A stretch of DNA of 51,739 nt, taken from positions 1 to 51,739 of the forward strand of contig NZ_JBJXRK010000015.1 of the NCBI RefSeq assembly GCF_046224405.1. The letters are read 5' to 3'. This document shows positions 10,101-18,727 of this stretch, piece by piece (within the stretch, counting starts at the first letter, position 1; the number at the start of each line of letters is the position of its first letter). Made by a program: the position numbers and the translations under genes. The notes below the pieces were generated by a model that saw only the letters and a list, made by a program, of their open reading frames with translations, did no database searches and was not told the DNA's origin. Source of the DNA: Gudongella sp046224405 (lineage in GTDB: Bacteria; Bacillota; Clostridia; Tissierellales; Tissierellaceae).

Positions 10101-10607
10101 TACTACTATATAAAAAGAGATAGCATCGAAAGTAAGAAGATAAGAATCGAGATATATAGAGTGAATGAAAGTGTTGTTAGGTCGGGATTGTTTGGCAAAT
10201 CAAGCCCCAAAGAGGTACTAGCCGGTTATAAGGACATTAAACTAATATCCAAACTAGAAGAGATAATGAAACTCCAAAAGCATGGTCTCAAACTAAAATC
10301 TTTTAGTTATGAAGGAGAATTATACATGTTGGAAGACCCTTTATTCCTTGAGGGAATAGAGAAAAGCAGGTCTTTTAATTATTCAGAAGAGCCAGTCTAC
10401 AAAGGGATAGTAAGATCCTCTTTAAGTGTATCTGAAGTTTTGTTCTATCTAGACATAGAAAACAGACAAATACCTTTGCTGCTTGATACGTATAGAGATG
10501 GTGCCCAGTATGACTTGGATACGGGAGAGGTCTTTTGGGATTTGAGAGAGTCTAAGAATGTAATAGCACCGATTGATGATTTTGACTACGAAATAAGGGA
10601 GGAATAA
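7155..10607 (+). CDS. Large protein of unknown function paired with a DUF1998 helicase (DruH-like by position)
   Basis: The product is 1150 aa with no catalytic motif that I can see. The N-terminus (1-160) is helical and includes FPLTLSIFIVWSVIKHYSDG and YLSPILMHGYI. Residues 194-255 and 295-333 are coiled coils. From about 480 to the end the sequence is beta-rich, with repeated strand-turn patterns suggesting several Ig-like or beta-sandwich modules. The gene ends 2 bases before the start of the 1599-aa helicase, so the two are translationally coupled. A roughly 1100-aa unknown protein followed by a very large helicase with DUF1998 is the gene order of type III Druantia (DruH, DruE). This is an architectural match, not a sequence-verified one. 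The start at 7155 has a GGGATGTGAG site that is only moderate. Confidence 0.72.
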   Translation: MALDFELMEKLKKYEDRYIQEIEDNDITILRDITFNEEDYNKLRSLLRSFIKTRRMKVLKEKFPLTLSIFIVWSVIKHYSDGEMWKPFFKELNIKYNPAKSRIFGDIFLDAIEKYQLLSVRDHGGKKYLSPILMHGYISNTYSVKLFDRLNRIYEIILDREVDLGKIDELWDTMFPDETNLSTSKQIESTLNLEIEDIKRQLKELNSKGYNLDFTRSDMELLQAEVDDIKENIRQLEIDSRNTKNELEDLYSIYALTDDILLRSDKMGTYITDPTAIDTNKYINESFDSLFSTLEESIPEKEAELQKIKDKILKSNNQLQIKNGKLVENKTKVTILGGGTLENGWYALDDYKKLVDLLDKKQVELKKISKSLELDSNNGQTSFSQIYTASLFHLRESAPVIFKTFIIENLEMMDRYFRYKTIDMENKLAEQFLKWYKSPSIKNENQNGGANRLAAVTEKRDNKANKKSSKIRTHKIKRMDKLSEPYLQLEPDKRSISILVPEQTFNIGYKIDIEPLIDIKYLDGTKDRITLQDHYRGEDTIIYEQRVNVIKAIDNLEFSWINIRNHFEYQFDSVLIFDQDGNKKENGLLENGLYYILISDCWDITNGEIINKYNASIEGYRIIEAALNETSLEFQNRITKEDFVVRGSKYNNIAVLDLNIVEGVSLDGLEVINGKLPTLAYNYIIVDHDNLKLKVKVDGTTILSKSLATCCEQDEMRENVFLVDLNSLIRSKYYYPVNVDISIIDKRNTKVLHLQYSWLTNTTLKYSGNNVVIKYPEGARIKHPNVSISNYKAYIPMENCPYEEIEVYYDRYGIKVFRVEVPHLSLRIVDTEGNNIELGMEFLKEELNSLKKYQLIVESTSKITRYIKISNSDETLDISIPLKKGSIRIDMDTIIDFLCTDDQDILSVRWVGLNSHGNSIDILKVFKEWIIQDIEIYQEEVEEEYILEVNYKENYRYSGSKYIKFLNEGNIVFVKEIKEDNPYYYIKRDSIESKKIRIEIYRVNESVVRSGLFGKSSPKEVLAGYKDIKLISKLEEIMKLQKHGLKLKSFSYEGELYMLEDPLFLEGIEKSRSFNYSEEPVYKGIVRSSLSVSEVLFYLDIENRQIPLLLDTYRDGAQYDLDTGEVFWDLRESKNVIAPIDDFDYEIREE

Positions 10608-10609
10608 GC

Positions 10610-13600
10610 ATGGGATTAAACCCCTTAGAAACTTCAAAACTTATATTTGATAGATACAAAAGATATATTTCAACCAGCCTGAAGTTTAATGATGAAGACC
10701 TTAATAACCAACTTAAGGAATTATTGGAAGAGACTGATAAATTTTCCAAGGGCCCCATAATTGAGGCAACTCCTCCATACAAGAAGGGCCGTACAATAGA
10801 AGACCTAATTGAAGAAGGTGTTCTTGCATCTGATTTCAGCAAGTTTAATTCATCGGCATTGCCTCTTGATAGAAGCCTTTATATTCATCAAGAAAAGGCA
10901 ATTCGAAAAGTCTGTAAAGAAAACAGGAATATTATAGTGGCAACAGGTACTGGAAGTGGTAAGACAGAGTCATTTATGATCCCAATCCTCAATGAACTTA
11001 TAAAGGAAAGGGAAAACGGTGAATTAACGCCAGGTGTAAGAGCACTATTGTTGTATCCGATGAATGCACTTGCTAATGACCAGATGAAAAGACTAAGATC
11101 GCTCCTTGAAAACGAACCTGAAATAACATTTGGGATATACACTGGTGAAACTGAAAACTATGAAGATAAAGCATTTGATAAATACATAAGGATGCATGGT
11201 AAGAAACCCATCCAAAACGAACTGATTTCAAGAGATAAGATGAAGGAATCACCTCCTCATATATTGCTGACAAATTATGCTATGCTTGAGTACTTGATGC
11301 TTAGGCCGGAAGATAGTGTATTTTTTGAGGGAGAGCATTCCAATAGCTGGAAATTTATTGTAATAGATGAAGCCCATACATATACTGGTGCTAAGGGAAT
11401 AGAAATGTCTATGCTTTTGGCAAGGCTTAAGAGTACTATAGGAATTCCTAAGGGAAGTCTAAGATGTATTTTGACAAGTGCATCCTTGGGTAGTGGAAAA
11501 GAAGACCTACCAAAGGTAGCTAATTTTGGCCAAAAACTATTCCAGGAGGAATTTCATCCAAAGGATGTAATAGAAGCAGTGAAGGATAACTTAAGAACTG
11601 GAAAAGTATGGGGAACAGTAGATCCAATAATGTATAAGAAATTGGTTGAGATCCTAACTAATTCTCCAGATGGGGATGTTCGAGAAATACTGGAGCATTA
11701 TGGAGTTCCAGAGGATATCATTAACAAGTCACTGGAGGAAGGAAATCACTACGACAGAAGGGTGGTCTATGATTCATTGTTAGGTGATGAACGTGTAAAT
11801 AGGACAATAAAAGTTCTATCTGATGGACCAATGGACTTCTACACACTTGCCAATGAAATATTCACAGATGATGCGGATGCAGATTTTAAGATGACAACTC
11901 TTATCGACCTTTGCAATATTGTGAGGAGGTCAAAGGAAGAAAACCCCTTAATTCCAGCAAGATACCATTTTTTAGTTAAAGCTCTAGAAGGGGCATATGT
12001 GGCATTTTCAGAAACTAACAAGTTATACTTAAATCGAATGAAGACAGCAATAATAAACGACAATGAAGTTAAGGCTTTTGAAGTTGGAACATGTTCAAAA
12101 TGTAATTCAATGTACCTTGTAGGGGAGATAGAGGAAGATAATTCAAATGGATTAAGTTATCTTGTCGAGAATCAGAACAGATATTCAGAAGAAAGCAAAG
12201 AGCTGGAGTTCTATGCAATTATACCTAGTGATTATAGCTACATCGAAAATGAGGATGATCTTAGCGAAGAAGGAACGGTCTTAATAAATCAAGAGACATT
12301 CCTATTATGCCCTATTTGTGGAAACATTAGGAGAGAAGGAGACACCAAAAGCTGCAGTTGCGACAATAGCAAGCAAATTAGGGTTGTTAAGACAAAAGGA
12401 GATAATGGCAGTGTACATAAATGCAGTATATGCGGTGCACGGAGTACAAGGGGCAGTGTGGTTAGGAGATTCTTCCTCTCAGAAGATGTAGTATCCAGTG
12501 TATTGGCAACAGCCCTATATGACCAGATACCTAACAAAGTTAAGGAAACTTCAGAGGATAAGGAGACTCGCGGATTATTTGCAGCAGCAAAGAGAAGAAG
12601 AGAACAGGATATAACTAAACAACTTCTAGTTTTTTCAGACAGTAGACAGAATGCTGCATATTTTGCCTCATATTTAAAGAATAGTTACGGAGATCTTTTA
12701 ACAAGAAATATATTGGTAAAGGTAATAAGTGAGAATAGGGAGGCGTTTGAGAATAACAGTTGGAGCCTGGAAGACTTTCAAAGGAGGGTAAAGACTTTTG
12801 TAACGGATAGACGAATAATTAAAGGCTCAAGAGAAACCATTGAACTGGAGACCTGGAGATGGCTGACCAGAGAGTTTTTTGACAAGGGGAACAATTCACT
12901 GGAATCAACCGGGTACATTAAGTTCTTACCAGATTATGATGCTATCGACGATATGGATATAGTGTTTGAACTTGATCAATTTAAGGATTTAGGACTTGAT
13001 GTAGATAATGCCAAACGACTAATAACCTACTTTATTGATGACTTCCGATACAGTAGGGCATTTAAATATCCCGAGATAGTGGATCCTAAGGACGATTACT
13101 TTTCACCTCAGAATACTCAAGGAGGATTTTGCAGAGTAAATCCACCCTCAAAGAATAAATATTCGAGAGGATATACGATTAAGTCATGGAAGCCATCAGC
13201 AAATCATTTAAATGGTAGACTGGATTATTTGATGAAGCTGGTAGAAGCAAATAACAAGGATTATTCAAAAGAGGAGTTAGTTGAGGTTCTCGATACACTT
13301 TATGAGTTGTTCACAAGTCCTGAAAGCCCACTGTACGAATATGTACTAAATGAGAATAATGAAGCATATGGCGTAATCAATAAGTTGGATACTAGACTGT
13401 TTAAGGTAGTACCAGGATTAGGGAATGATGAAGTGGAGTATTATAGATGCGATAAGTGCCATAATATAACTACCATCAACATTAGCGATGTATGTCCGAC
13501 TTATAGGTGTTCAGGGAAGTTAAACAAGATAGACATGGAGGAAAGGCTTAGAAGTAACCATTATAGAGATCTTTACTCACAGTTAAAACTTGAAAAAATG

Positions 13601-15409
13601 GACGTAAGTGAACATACTGCCCAACTAAAGACTGAATATGCAGCTGAAGTACAGAACAAGTTCATTAATGGAGAGATAAATGTCCTTAGCTGTTCAACAA
13701 CATTTGAACTTGGAGTGGACGTTGGTGAGCTTGAAACGGTATTTATGAAGAATGTGCCACCAACACCTGCAAACTACGCTCAAAGAGCAGGGCGTGCTGG
13801 TAGAAGAACTGATTCTACAGCTTATGCACTTACATTTGCAAGACTGTCATCTCATGATTTCAGCAGCTATCTGGATCCATTTAAGATGATAAGCGGTGTT
13901 GTTAAACCACCTTATTTTGAGATTGCAAATGAGAAAATAGCCAAAAGACATATATATGCGTGTGCATTTTCAAAATTTTGGAGGGAACACAGCGATTATT
14001 TTAAGACAGTAAATGATTTTTTTATCGACAAGGAAATTAAAGGTCCAGAACTAATGAAAGACTATCTTGATTCAAGACCCAAGTCTTTGGGAGAGATGAT
14101 CAAGGACGTAGTGCCAGAATCACTTTATGAAGAAGTAGGGGTTGAAAATTGGAGCTGGGCTGCTGAGCTGTATAGTGATGATGGGACTATGACTAAAATT
14201 GTTTCAGAGCTTAAATCAGATATTGAATCATTGAATACATCCATAGAAAGTGCTATAAAAAAACAAGGTTTTAGAGAAGCAGCTGAATACAAAAGGATAA
14301 TAAACACTATAGAGAGTAAGAATCTGATAGGCTTTCTTTCGCAAAAGAATGCTCTACCCAAATATGGATTCCCAGTTGATGTGGTTAGTATGGAAATCAA
14401 TTCTCATGTAGATGAGGGAAGAAATATAGAGCTAAGTAGAGATCTTCAGATTGCAATATCAGAGTATGCTCCAGAGAGCCAAGTTGTTGCAAATGGTAAG
14501 TTGTGGACTGGAAGATATGTTAAAAAAGTAAGGAATAGGGAGTTGCTAAAGTATAGCTATGAGAGTTGCAAATGTGGTTATTTCAAGAAGCAACTGATTA
14601 CAGGATCTATTGAAGTAAACGAGTCCTGCCCTGTATGTGGAAATAGAAGATTCAACACAGGTGTATACATGATGCCAGAATTTGGATTTATTACTGAGAA
14701 AAGGGTTGATAATCCAGGGCCTACAAGACCAAAAAAGACCTACAGCAGCAGGAAACATTTCTCAGGAATGGGTAGAATTTTGGAGAACAAAGAAATTCAG
14801 GTAGGGAAAAATATAATTGAATTGAAATCTATGAATCATGGTCAACTAAGTGTATTAAATAATGGAAAGGGGAGAGGCTTCTTCATTTGTAAGACCTGCG
14901 GATACGGGACAATAGAAAACTTTCCAAAGAGCCATGTCAAACCAGATAATCGACAGTGCAATGGGACTTTTGAAAGACTGACCTTAGGTTATGATTTTGA
15001 GACGGATATTGTTGAAATTAACTTCTCTAATACATTCCAGAGTTTGAAAATCGATGAAGGTTTTTGGGAGTCCCTAATGTATGCAATTATCGAAGGGGTT
15101 TCTCTTGCGCTTGAAATCGATAGGAGCGACATAGACGGGACCCTCTATGTGAAGAGTGGTGGCAACAAATCATTAATACTATTTGATACGGTTCCGGGAG
15201 GAGCTGGTCATGTGAAAAGACTTCTGGATGAAGTGCAGTTTAAGACAGCCCTAAGAAGAGCACTGGATATAGTTGAGAATTGTGATTGCGGAGGAGAAAA
15301 TAGAGATACTAGTTGTTATAGTTGCTTGAGAAACTATCATAATCAGTACTGTCATGAAAAGATGCAAAGAGGGTTCGCAATAGATGGCCTTAGAAAAATA
15401 CTTGAGTAA
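10610..15409 (+). CDS. DEAD/DEAH-box helicase with zinc clusters and C-terminal DUF1998 domain (DruE-like)
   Basis: This is a superfamily 2 helicase of 1599 aa. Walker A is ATGTGSGKTES (about 110-120), DEAH is VIDEAHTY (about 250-257) and motif III is TSASLGSG (about 288). The second RecA domain includes LLVFSDSRQNAAYF (about 672) and QRAGRAGRR (about 1058-1066). Cysteine pairs lie near 494 (CSKC), 567 (CPIC), 604 (CSIC), 946 (CDKC) and 1320-1345 (CKC...CPVC). The C-terminus carries LFDTVPGGAGH (about 1523) and a cysteine-rich end (CDCGG...CYSCLRNY), the signature of the DUF1998/MZB-type domain. Helicases with this tail occur in Druantia (DruE); in DISARM the helicase and DUF1998 proteins are separate. 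It probably acts on foreign DNA together with the two genes before it. The start ATG at 10610 follows a GGAGG site 7 bases upstream. Confidence 0.88.
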   Translation: MGLNPLETSKLIFDRYKRYISTSLKFNDEDLNNQLKELLEETDKFSKGPIIEATPPYKKGRTIEDLIEEGVLASDFSKFNSSALPLDRSLYIHQEKAIRKVCKENRNIIVATGTGSGKTESFMIPILNELIKERENGELTPGVRALLLYPMNALANDQMKRLRSLLENEPEITFGIYTGETENYEDKAFDKYIRMHGKKPIQNELISRDKMKESPPHILLTNYAMLEYLMLRPEDSVFFEGEHSNSWKFIVIDEAHTYTGAKGIEMSMLLARLKSTIGIPKGSLRCILTSASLGSGKEDLPKVANFGQKLFQEEFHPKDVIEAVKDNLRTGKVWGTVDPIMYKKLVEILTNSPDGDVREILEHYGVPEDIINKSLEEGNHYDRRVVYDSLLGDERVNRTIKVLSDGPMDFYTLANEIFTDDADADFKMTTLIDLCNIVRRSKEENPLIPARYHFLVKALEGAYVAFSETNKLYLNRMKTAIINDNEVKAFEVGTCSKCNSMYLVGEIEEDNSNGLSYLVENQNRYSEESKELEFYAIIPSDYSYIENEDDLSEEGTVLINQETFLLCPICGNIRREGDTKSCSCDNSKQIRVVKTKGDNGSVHKCSICGARSTRGSVVRRFFLSEDVVSSVLATALYDQIPNKVKETSEDKETRGLFAAAKRRREQDITKQLLVFSDSRQNAAYFASYLKNSYGDLLTRNILVKVISENREAFENNSWSLEDFQRRVKTFVTDRRIIKGSRETIELETWRWLTREFFDKGNNSLESTGYIKFLPDYDAIDDMDIVFELDQFKDLGLDVDNAKRLITYFIDDFRYSRAFKYPEIVDPKDDYFSPQNTQGGFCRVNPPSKNKYSRGYTIKSWKPSANHLNGRLDYLMKLVEANNKDYSKEELVEVLDTLYELFTSPESPLYEYVLNENNEAYGVINKLDTRLFKVVPGLGNDEVEYYRCDKCHNITTINISDVCPTYRCSGKLNKIDMEERLRSNHYRDLYSQLKLEKMDVSEHTAQLKTEYAAEVQNKFINGEINVLSCSTTFELGVDVGELETVFMKNVPPTPANYAQRAGRAGRRTDSTAYALTFARLSSHDFSSYLDPFKMISGVVKPPYFEIANEKIAKRHIYACAFSKFWREHSDYFKTVNDFFIDKEIKGPELMKDYLDSRPKSLGEMIKDVVPESLYEEVGVENWSWAAELYSDDGTMTKIVSELKSDIESLNTSIESAIKKQGFREAAEYKRIINTIESKNLIGFLSQKNALPKYGFPVDVVSMEINSHVDEGRNIELSRDLQIAISEYAPESQVVANGKLWTGRYVKKVRNRELLKYSYESCKCGYFKKQLITGSIEVNESCPVCGNRRFNTGVYMMPEFGFITEKRVDNPGPTRPKKTYSSRKHFSGMGRILENKEIQVGKNIIELKSMNHGQLSVLNNGKGRGFFICKTCGYGTIENFPKSHVKPDNRQCNGTFERLTLGYDFETDIVEINFSNTFQSLKIDEGFWESLMYAIIEGVSLALEIDRSDIDGTLYVKSGGNKSLILFDTVPGGAGHVKRLLDEVQFKTALRRALDIVENCDCGGENRDTSCYSCLRNYHNQYCHEKMQRGFAIDGLRKILE

Positions 15410-15491
15410 GAAATGTTTAGTGGGAGGTTAGTTTTATAGTAAGTATAGAAATCCCCACACATCCTTTCAATTTAAAAATGATTAGCTCATA

Positions 15492-15640
15492 AGCTAGGTA
15501 GGGCTTAACATAATATGAGGTGGAGATAAATGAGACTAATCCTTTATTTGATTGCATTACCGATTATGGTAATAATTGAACTTGTTAAGAAAAAAGGATG
15601 ACAAATAAGAGAATAGAATAAGTTAACACTCTACCTAGCT
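15492..15640. repeat. Long inverted repeat enclosing a micropeptide gene
   Basis: The left arm AGCTAGGTAGGGCTTAAC (15492-15509) and right arm GTTAACACTCTACCTAGCT (15622-15640) pair over 14 bases, with a short central mismatch. They flank a 24-codon frame. In RNA the arms could bring the 5' and 3' ends of the message together next to the ribosome site. Alternatively they could be the termini of a 149-bp MITE, but no target-site duplication is visible at the ends. Confidence 0.65.
15530..15601 (+). CDS. Putative 23-aa hydrophobic membrane peptide (type I toxin-like)
   Basis: ATG at 15530 is preceded by GAGGTGG at a good distance (6 bases). The product reads MRLILYLIALPIMVIIELV followed by KKKG and stop: one transmembrane helix with a basic tail. 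Small membrane toxins of type I toxin-antitoxin systems have this shape, and their messages often fold 5' to 3', as the surrounding inverted repeat would allow. No antisense RNA promoter was identified. It could also be a chance frame, since a 24-codon frame with a ribosome site carries limited weight. Confidence 0.4.
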   Translation: MRLILYLIALPIMVIIELVKKKG

Positions 15641-15797
15641 AAATATTAATTTTTACATTTTTGGAAAAAGCGAATTCAGATGTTAATCTTAATATACGTC
15701 TGGTTATCACAAACATGTATAAAAAGATTAATATATAATGGTAGTTTTCTTATAAAGCGCATCCTCTAATATTAGCATAAACTATGGAGGTAATCCT

Positions 15798-18245
15798 ATG
15801 AACCTTCCAATTAACAACAACTCACTAAATGTAATAACTGGAGATGAAGACAATTATCTTTCTTATTGGCTTAAGAAGTCTATTAAACGAGCCAGCAGAA
15901 TTGATATAATTGTCTCTTTTCTTATGGAGTCAGGTGTGAAAATGTTGGTGAAGGATCTTGAGGAGGCGATTGATAGGGGAGCAGAAGTTAGGATTCTCAC
16001 GGGAAACTATTTAAGCATTACACAACCTCAAGCATTGTATATGTTAAGGGATGCTTTGGGTGATAGAATTAACCTTCGGTTCTACAGTGAAAAGAATAAA
16101 TCATTTCATCCAAAGTCATATATTTTCCATTATGCGGATGACGGAGAGGTCTTTATTGGATCCTCAAATATTTCTAGGGGTGCGCTGACTAACTCTATTG
16201 AATGGAACTATAGGCTTGCTAAGAGAAACAGTGAAGAAGATTTCAAAGCGTTTGCTGATAGCTTTGTGGATCTTTGGGAAAATCATTCTTATGAAGTTGA
16301 TGACAAGGTGCTTGCAAGTTATGCAAGATCTTGGATCAGACCCAAAATATATAAGAATATGTTTGAGGGAGACCAGTCAAATGTAGTAGATATGGTTGAA
16401 CCCCGTGGTGCACAGATAGAGGCTCTTTATGAGCTTAAGAAGACCAGGGAAGAAGGGTTTGACAAGGCTCTTGTTATTGCATCTACAGGAATAGGGAAGA
16501 CTTACCTTGCTGCATTTGATTCCAGAGAATATGAAAAGGTATTGTTTGTTGCTCATAGAGAGGAAATCATTAAACAAGCTTTGACGAGCTTTAAGAATGT
16601 ATCACCAGAAAAGAGCACGGGATTGTTCTATTCTGAGTACAAGGAGCACGACAGGGATGCAGTATTTGCAATAGTAAATACCCTTGGCAAGAAGGATTAC
16701 CTAAATGAAGATTTCTTTGCAAAAGATCAGTTTGACTATATTGTAATTGATGAATTTCATCATGCTGCTGCTGATACATACAAAAGAGTTTTGGATTATT
16801 TTGAGCCTAAATTCCTACTAGGTCTTACAGCAACACCGGAAAGAATGGATAACAAAGATGTATTTGAACTTTGTGATTACAATGTTGCCTATGAGATCCG
16901 ATTGAAGGAAGCAATAAACAGAGGTGAACTGGTACCATTTGATTATTATGGAATTCACGATGACACTGTTGATTACGATACCATTGAGTTCAAGAATGGA
17001 AGATATAATGATCAGGACCTTGAAAAAGCTCTGCAAATACACAAAAGAGCAGACAAGATCCTCCAGAACTATAAGAAGTACAGATCAAAAAAAGCTTTGG
17101 GATTTTGCACTTCAAAAGCTCATGCAGAATATATGGCAAAATTTTTCAATGAACAAGGAGTACCTTCTGCAGCTGTATATAGTGGAGACCAGGGTGAACA
17201 TACCCAGTATAGGAACGAAGCCATAAATAATCTAAGAAATGGAGATCTAAGGGTAGTATTTTCTGTGGATATGTTTAACGAAGGCTTAGATGTACCTAGT
17301 GTTGATCTTGTAATGTTTTTAAGGCCCACTCAATCCCCAACAATATTTCTGCAACAGCTGGGAAGAGGACTAAGAAAGAGCAGGGAGAAAGATAAGCTAA
17401 CAGTAATTGACTTTATAGGAAATTACAAGAAAGCCAATTTAATACCGTTCTTATTAAGCGGAAAGCCTTACAGTAATGGAGATGTATTAAACAAACCAGT
17501 ATTGGAGTTTGAATATCCTGAAGATTGTCACATAGATTTTGATCTTCAGGTAATTGACATATTTAAAAAGCTTGCAGAAAGAGATCTTTCGATTAGGGGA
17601 ATGATTGAACAAGAATACTATAGGGTTAAGGAACTAGTGGACAATCGTCCAAGTCGAACTGAGTTTTTTGTTCATATGGATGATGAGATTTACTCTAGAG
17701 CCAGGAGAAGCCAAAGTTTGAATCCTTTTAAGGGTTACATGGAGTTTTTGAATGATTTGGATGAGCTAAGTTCTGAAGAAATCGACCTTAAAGATTCCAT
17801 TGCTGGTGACTTCGTTGAAATGGTTGAAAAGACTTCAATGTCAAAGACATACAAGATGCCTGTTCTATTGGCTTTTTACAATGATGGGAATCTTAAAATG
17901 GAAATAAATGATGAAGACCTGTTTGCGAGTTTTAAAAAGTTTTATTCCAAATCATCAAATGCTGTTGATATGATAAAAGACTCGTCAACAAAAGATTTCA
18001 AAGAATGGGGCAAAGAAAAGTATGTAAGTTTGGCCAAGAGAAATCCAGTGAAATTTCTTGTTAGAACTCATAGTGAGTATTTCTATATCAACCATGAAGG
18101 GAATATGTGTCTTAATGATGCGCTAGGAGAATTTTCAGGAAATAAGGACTTCTTGGACCATTTTATTGATGCAATAAATTTTAGAACCAAGGAATTTTAT
18201 AAGAATAGGCTAGAAAAGAAAATGAAAGAATTGGGTGTTGAGTAG
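15798..18245 (+). CDS. Fusion of a phospholipase D-type nuclease domain with a superfamily 2 helicase
   Basis: The product is 815 aa. The N-terminal 170 residues form a PLD-family nuclease module with one HKD-type motif: HPKSYIF (about 104) followed by GSSNISRGAL (about 121). The helicase has Walker A STGIGKTYLA (about 228), DEFHH (about 317), LTATPER (about 345) and a C-terminal half with FNEGLDVPSVD and QQLGRGLRKS (about 519). The last 250 residues are an uncharacterised helical/mixed domain. The architecture resembles the DUF3427-type PLD-helicases found in defence islands. The start at 15798 follows GGAGGTAATCCT. The HIT-family gene follows after 26 bases, so the two form one unit. Likely role: recognition and cleavage of invading nucleic acid (inferred). 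Confidence 0.88.
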   Translation: MNLPINNNSLNVITGDEDNYLSYWLKKSIKRASRIDIIVSFLMESGVKMLVKDLEEAIDRGAEVRILTGNYLSITQPQALYMLRDALGDRINLRFYSEKNKSFHPKSYIFHYADDGEVFIGSSNISRGALTNSIEWNYRLAKRNSEEDFKAFADSFVDLWENHSYEVDDKVLASYARSWIRPKIYKNMFEGDQSNVVDMVEPRGAQIEALYELKKTREEGFDKALVIASTGIGKTYLAAFDSREYEKVLFVAHREEIIKQALTSFKNVSPEKSTGLFYSEYKEHDRDAVFAIVNTLGKKDYLNEDFFAKDQFDYIVIDEFHHAAADTYKRVLDYFEPKFLLGLTATPERMDNKDVFELCDYNVAYEIRLKEAINRGELVPFDYYGIHDDTVDYDTIEFKNGRYNDQDLEKALQIHKRADKILQNYKKYRSKKALGFCTSKAHAEYMAKFFNEQGVPSAAVYSGDQGEHTQYRNEAINNLRNGDLRVVFSVDMFNEGLDVPSVDLVMFLRPTQSPTIFLQQLGRGLRKSREKDKLTVIDFIGNYKKANLIPFLLSGKPYSNGDVLNKPVLEFEYPEDCHIDFDLQVIDIFKKLAERDLSIRGMIEQEYYRVKELVDNRPSRTEFFVHMDDEIYSRARRSQSLNPFKGYMEFLNDLDELSSEEIDLKDSIAGDFVEMVEKTSMSKTYKMPVLLAFYNDGNLKMEINDEDLFASFKKFYSKSSNAVDMIKDSSTKDFKEWGKEKYVSLAKRNPVKFLVRTHSEYFYINHEGNMCLNDALGEFSGNKDFLDHFIDAINFRTKEFYKNRLEKKMKELGVE

Positions 18246-18271
18246 CTGTTAAATTAAGGAGGTAATGGTGT

Positions 18272-18640
18272 ATGGATTGTATTTTCTGTAATCTGGATGA
18301 TTCAAAGATCATACTTGAGAATGAGGGAGCAAGAGCAATATTTGATATCTTTCCGGTAAATGAAGGCCATATGTTGATTGTTCCAAAGAATCATATTGTA
18401 TCTTATTTTGATGCACGTGAAGAAGACAAGAAGTATCTTTGGAAGCTGGTTGAGGAGTGCAAGAAATACCTTGATGAGGAGTATAAGCCAGATGGATATA
18501 ACGTAGGAATTAACTGTGGTGAGGCAGCAGGACAGACTGTGATGCATTTACATATTCATCTGATCCCAAGGTATGTAGGGGACATTGAGAATCCAAGAGG
18601 CGGAGTAAGAGGAGTAATTCCAGAGAAGAGGATTTATTAG
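18272..18640 (+). CDS. HIT-family nucleotide hydrolase/transferase
   Basis: The product is 122 aa. The histidine triad HLHIHL lies at about residues 92-97, preceded by a Cys-x2-Cys pair at the N-terminus (CIFC, 3-6) that usually binds zinc. FPVNEGHMLIVPKNHI is the conserved core strand. HIT proteins hydrolyse or transfer nucleoside phosphoramidates, dinucleoside polyphosphates and adenylylated products. Pairing with the PLD-helicase (26-base gap, ribosome site AAGGAGGTAATGG) suggests it processes a nucleotide made or released by the system, rather than acting as a housekeeping HIT protein; that is inference. Two further copies of its 3' end occur downstream (19744-19809 and 20246-20338). Confidence 0.93.
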   Translation: MDCIFCNLDDSKIILENEGARAIFDIFPVNEGHMLIVPKNHIVSYFDAREEDKKYLWKLVEECKKYLDEEYKPDGYNVGINCGEAAGQTVMHLHIHLIPRYVGDIENPRGGVRGVIPEKRIY

Positions 18641-18727
18641 TAAGAGGGAATGTATAAGATAGTGTAATAGGATGTTTGTTTGAAAAGTAAATGAGACTTG
18701 TAATTAGGAATTTCTGGAGGTGTTATA

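Larger units (their letters stand above)
15410..15797. other. 388-bp spacer between two defence modules
   Basis: No terminator is visible right after the helicase gene. The spacer holds the inverted repeat and micropeptide described separately. Its right part is AT-rich, with arms TTAATCTT and AAGATTAA near 15682 and 15726 and an ATATATAATGG stretch that could serve as a -10 region but has no convincing -35. Confidence 0.6.

Noticed and set aside
10610..15409. Assignment of the large helicase to DISARM
   Set aside because: DISARM has separate helicase (DrmA) and DUF1998 (DrmB) proteins and normally a methyltransferase; here both are in one chain and no methyltransferase is in the unit.
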